In this document: positions 6,658 through 8,711 of the stretch, in pieces
How positions within the stretch are numbered: position 1 is the stretch's first letter
Layout of the letters: every line of letters starts with the position of its first letter
Assembly (NCBI GenBank): GCA_026706225.1
Contig: JAPOZE010000228.1
Span: 270 to 8,980, forward strand
Direction: 5' to 3'
Origin: Acidobacteriota bacterium
GTDB lineage: Bacteria; Acidobacteriota; Terriglobia; Versatilivoradales; Versatilivoraceae
Length of the DNA stretch: 8,711 nucleotides
Notes under the pieces: generated by a model
Databases searched by the model: none
Told to the model about the DNA's origin: nothing
The model's input: the letters and a program-made list of their open reading frames with translations, nothing else
Program-made: the position numbers and the translations under genes

Positions 6658-7587
6658 TTGCCGCAGGCCTCAACGGCTAGCCCGCTACTGGCGGGCGCAG
6701 GCACCAGGAAATCCCGGACGAAGGAGGAGTTGATCCGATTCGTACTCTTCCTTTGCGCCTTCCTGTCCATCCTGACCACGCTGTCCATCATTGCCATCCT
6801 GGCGTGGGAGGCCTACTCCTTTTTCCGAGAGGTACGAGTCTTCGATTTCCTCTCGGGAACCCGATGGACGCCGCTTCTGGAACCCCGATCGTTCGGCGTG
6901 CTGCCTCTGGTCGCGGGCACGCTGCAGATCGTCATCGGCGCTTCTCTTATTGCAATCCCCGTGGGACTGGCCAGTGCGATCTACCTGGCAGAGTTTGCCT
7001 CTGCACGGGTCAGGAGGGTGCTCAAGCCGGTTCTGGAGATCCTGGCGGGCATTCCCACCGTGGTCTACGGCTATTTCGCACTCACCTTCGTGACTCCCCT
7101 GATTGCCGCCGTTTTCCCTCAAACACAGATTTTCAACGCCGCCAGCGCCTCCATCGTGGTCGGCATCATGGTGCTGCCCATGACGGCTTCCCTGTGTGAC
7201 GACGCGCTGCGCGCCGTCCCGGAGTCTCTACGCCAGGGAGCCTTTGCCCTGGGAGCCACCCAGTTCGAAGTGACCCTGCGGGTGGTCCTGCCGGCGGCTC
7301 TTTCGGGAGTCATGGCATCCTTCGTCCTGGCCGCTTCCCGCGCCATTGGAGAAACCATGGCGGTGACGCTGGCTGCAGGAGCGACACCGAAGATGACACT
7401 GAACCCACTCCAAAGCATACAGACCATGACGGCCTATATCGTCCAGGTGAGCCTCGGCGACACCCCCGTGGGCACAGTCGAGTACCAGACCATCTTTGCC
7501 GTGGCCGCCCTGCTGTTCGCCATCACCTTGAGCATGAACATCATCGCCCAGCGAGTGCTGGCGAGGTTTCGCGAGGTCTACGAATGA
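6658..7587 (+). CDS. pstC: Phosphate ABC transporter permease PstC
   Basis: This is one of the two inner-membrane channel subunits (309 residues; E. coli PstC is 319). The first membrane segment is at about 28-50 and the second at about 80-102, with further segments at about 120-152, 163-180, 213-235 and 278-303. The cytoplasmic EAA-type loop that docks onto PstB is at about 186-212 ([17 protein letters not shown]), followed by the family-typical [10 protein letters not shown]. The start is a TTG at 6658, ten bases after the pstS stop, with AGGAAGGA at 6647-6654. A second in-frame TTG at 6730 has AAGGAGG only two bases before it and would still leave the first membrane segment intact, so the N-terminus is not certain. 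The stop overlaps the pstA start (ATGA). Confidence 0.93.
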   Translation: MPQASTASPLLAGAGTRKSRTKEELIRFVLFLCAFLSILTTLSIIAILAWEAYSFFREVRVFDFLSGTRWTPLLEPRSFGVLPLVAGTLQIVIGASLIAIPVGLASAIYLAEFASARVRRVLKPVLEILAGIPTVVYGYFALTFVTPLIAAVFPQTQIFNAASASIVVGIMVLPMTASLCDDALRAVPESLRQGAFALGATQFEVTLRVVLPAALSGVMASFVLAASRAIGETMAVTLAAGATPKMTLNPLQSIQTMTAYIVQVSLGDTPVGTVEYQTIFAVAALLFAITLSMNIIAQRVLARFREVYE

Positions 7588-8444
7588 GTTCCGATCGCCT
7601 CCGGCGCCGGCACGCTACCACCAAATGCTTTCGCCTTCTCTGCGCCGCTGTGGCCTGGGCCGGGATCGTCATCCTGGCAGTGTTGCTATTCCACGTCACT
7701 CGTGAGGGAATCCGTTGGCTCGACCTCCAGTTCCTCACCGAGTTTCCCTCCCGGTTCCCGGAAAAGGCAGGCATCAAGTCGGCGCTCTGGGGAACCGTCT
7801 GGCTGATCACCCTTACGGCCGGAATTTCCATACCCGTGGGGGTTGCAGCGGCGATTTACCTGGAAGAATTTTCCCCCAGGAACCGGCTGTCACAGTTGAT
7901 TGAGGTCAACATCGGCAATCTGGCAGGGGTGCCCTCCATCGTCTACGGGATTCTGGGACTGGTTCTTTTTGTGCGGTTCCTGGCCCTGGGACGAAGCGTT
8001 CTGGCCGGAAGCCTGACCATGACGCTGCTGATTCTTCCCGTCATCATCATCGCGGCGCGAGAGGCGCTCCGCGCCGTGCCCGATTCCATTCGTCACGCCG
8101 CTTTCGCCCTGGGAGCGACGCGTTGGCAGGCGGTGAGGGCGCAAGTCCTGCCCGTGGCGCTGCCGGGGATTCTGACCGGCGTGATCCTGGCATTGTCGCG
8201 GGCGATCGGAGAGACGGCTCCCCTGGTGATGATTGGCGCCCTGACTTACGTCGCCTTCGTGCCCGAAGGACCCATGGACGCCTTTACGGCCCTGCCGATC
8301 CAGATTTTCAACTGGGCCTCCCGTCCCCAAGCAGACTTCCATCAGTTGGCTGCAGCCGGAATCATTGTACTTCTGGTGACACTGCTGCTCATGAATGCCA
8401 CCGCGGTATGGATTCGACAACGCGCCGAGAGGACAGGTCGATGA
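7584..8444 (+). CDS. pstA: Phosphate ABC transporter permease PstA
   Basis: This is the second channel subunit, 286 residues, close to the E. coli length of 296. The first membrane segment is at about 17-38, the next at about 70-92 ([20 protein letters not shown]), and a [12 protein letters not shown] segment follows; the last is near 255-276. The EAA-type loop lies at about 160-188 ([20 protein letters not shown]) with [15 protein letters not shown] after it, the PstA-typical form. PstC shows the same loop as [17 protein letters not shown], as expected for paralogous subunits. The ATG overlaps the pstC stop by four bases, with GAGGT at 7573-7577 as ribosome binding site. Its own stop overlaps the pstB start by four bases, so the three genes are probably translationally coupled. 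Confidence 0.94.
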   Translation: MSSDRLRRRHATTKCFRLLCAAVAWAGIVILAVLLFHVTREGIRWLDLQFLTEFPSRFPEKAGIKSALWGTVWLITLTAGISIPVGVAAAIYLEEFSPRNRLSQLIEVNIGNLAGVPSIVYGILGLVLFVRFLALGRSVLAGSLTMTLLILPVIIIAAREALRAVPDSIRHAAFALGATRWQAVRAQVLPVALPGILTGVILALSRAIGETAPLVMIGALTYVAFVPEGPMDAFTALPIQIFNWASRPQADFHQLAAAGIIVLLVTLLLMNATAVWIRQRAERTGR

Positions 8445-8711
8445 ACACTTTGACGAAACCCGATGCTCAAAACTCAGCCTCGGAACAGACCCGGTCGGTC
8501 CTGGATGTCATTGACCTGACCATTCGCTATGGGACAAAACCCGCGATCCAGAAGGTCTCTCTGTCCATTCCTCAACATCGGATTACGGCAATCATCGGAC
8601 CCTCGGGTTGTGGCAAGAGCACTCTGCTGAGGGCCTTCAACCGGATGAACGACTTCATTCCCAACGTGGGCATGGAGGGCCGGATCCTTTACATGGGTTC
8701 GGATGTTTATG
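8441..8711 (+). CDS. pstB: Phosphate ABC transporter ATPase PstB (partial, 3' end outside window)
   Basis: The first 90 codons of the ATPase are present. The Walker A motif G53-P-S-G-C-G-K59-S-T is complete, followed by [10 protein letters not shown] and a V-x-x-E-G-R-I stretch characteristic of PstB rather than other ABC ATPases. A core beta strand with the A-loop-type aromatic Y30 precedes it. About 19 polar residues come before the conserved domain, a common variable extension. The ATG overlaps the pstA stop (ATGA), with GAGAGGA at 8427-8433 seven bases upstream. Walker B, signature and H-loop lie beyond the window. In related operons phoU often follows pstB, but that cannot be seen here. 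Confidence 0.95.
   Translation, partial: MNTLTKPDAQNSASEQTRSVLDVIDLTIRYGTKPAIQKVSLSIPQHRITAIIGPSGCGKSTLLRAFNRMNDFIPNVGMEGRILYMGSDVY

Overview
The window is GC-rich bacterial chromosome carrying a phosphate-acquisition locus. The proteins have Gram-negative-type export signals: a signal peptide on the phosphoesterase, a lipobox on PstS, and a two-membrane-segment PhoR with an extracytoplasmic sensor. The combination of a large secreted CehA/McbA-type PHP hydrolase, short intergenic heptanucleotide repeats and this Pst/PhoR style would fit an Acidobacteriota-like or similar environmental lineage. That placement is a guess from protein style, not something the sequence proves. No mobile element, RNA gene or CRISPR array was seen.

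Layout: (1) Positions 774 to 1, minus strand, hold the first 258 codons of a secreted calcineurin-like metallophosphoesterase, cut by the window edge. (2) Positions 775-1209 are a divergent intergenic region with a degenerate 7-bp repeat and a small GC hairpin, and no convincing gene. (3) Positions 1210-3708, plus strand, encode an 832-residue exported protein with carboxypeptidase-regulatory-like beta domains followed by a CehA/McbA-type PHP metallohydrolase domain with its metal ligands present. (4) After only 23 bp comes phoR (3732-5531), a complete sensor histidine kinase. No phoB response regulator lies beside it in the window. (5) A 103-bp gap contains a good candidate Pho box and -10 element. 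(6) The pst transporter operon follows: pstS (5635-6648), pstC (6658-7587, TTG start), pstA (7584-8444) and the first 90 codons of pstB (from 8441), with ATGA overlaps at pstC/pstA and pstA/pstB.

How the genes fit together: PstS would capture phosphate outside the inner membrane, PstCA would form the channel and PstB would drive transport with ATP. PhoR would sense phosphate limitation, in known systems through Pst and PhoU, and signal to a PhoB-type regulator encoded elsewhere. The two exported hydrolases flanking the regulatory end are plausible suppliers of phosphate from organic phosphoesters. That role is inferred from context, because neither family fixes a substrate.

The most interesting points are the placement of a secreted PHP hydrolase in the same apparent transcription unit as an orphan phoR, and an 11-bp-period direct repeat placed 10 bp upstream of a -10-like element ahead of pstS.
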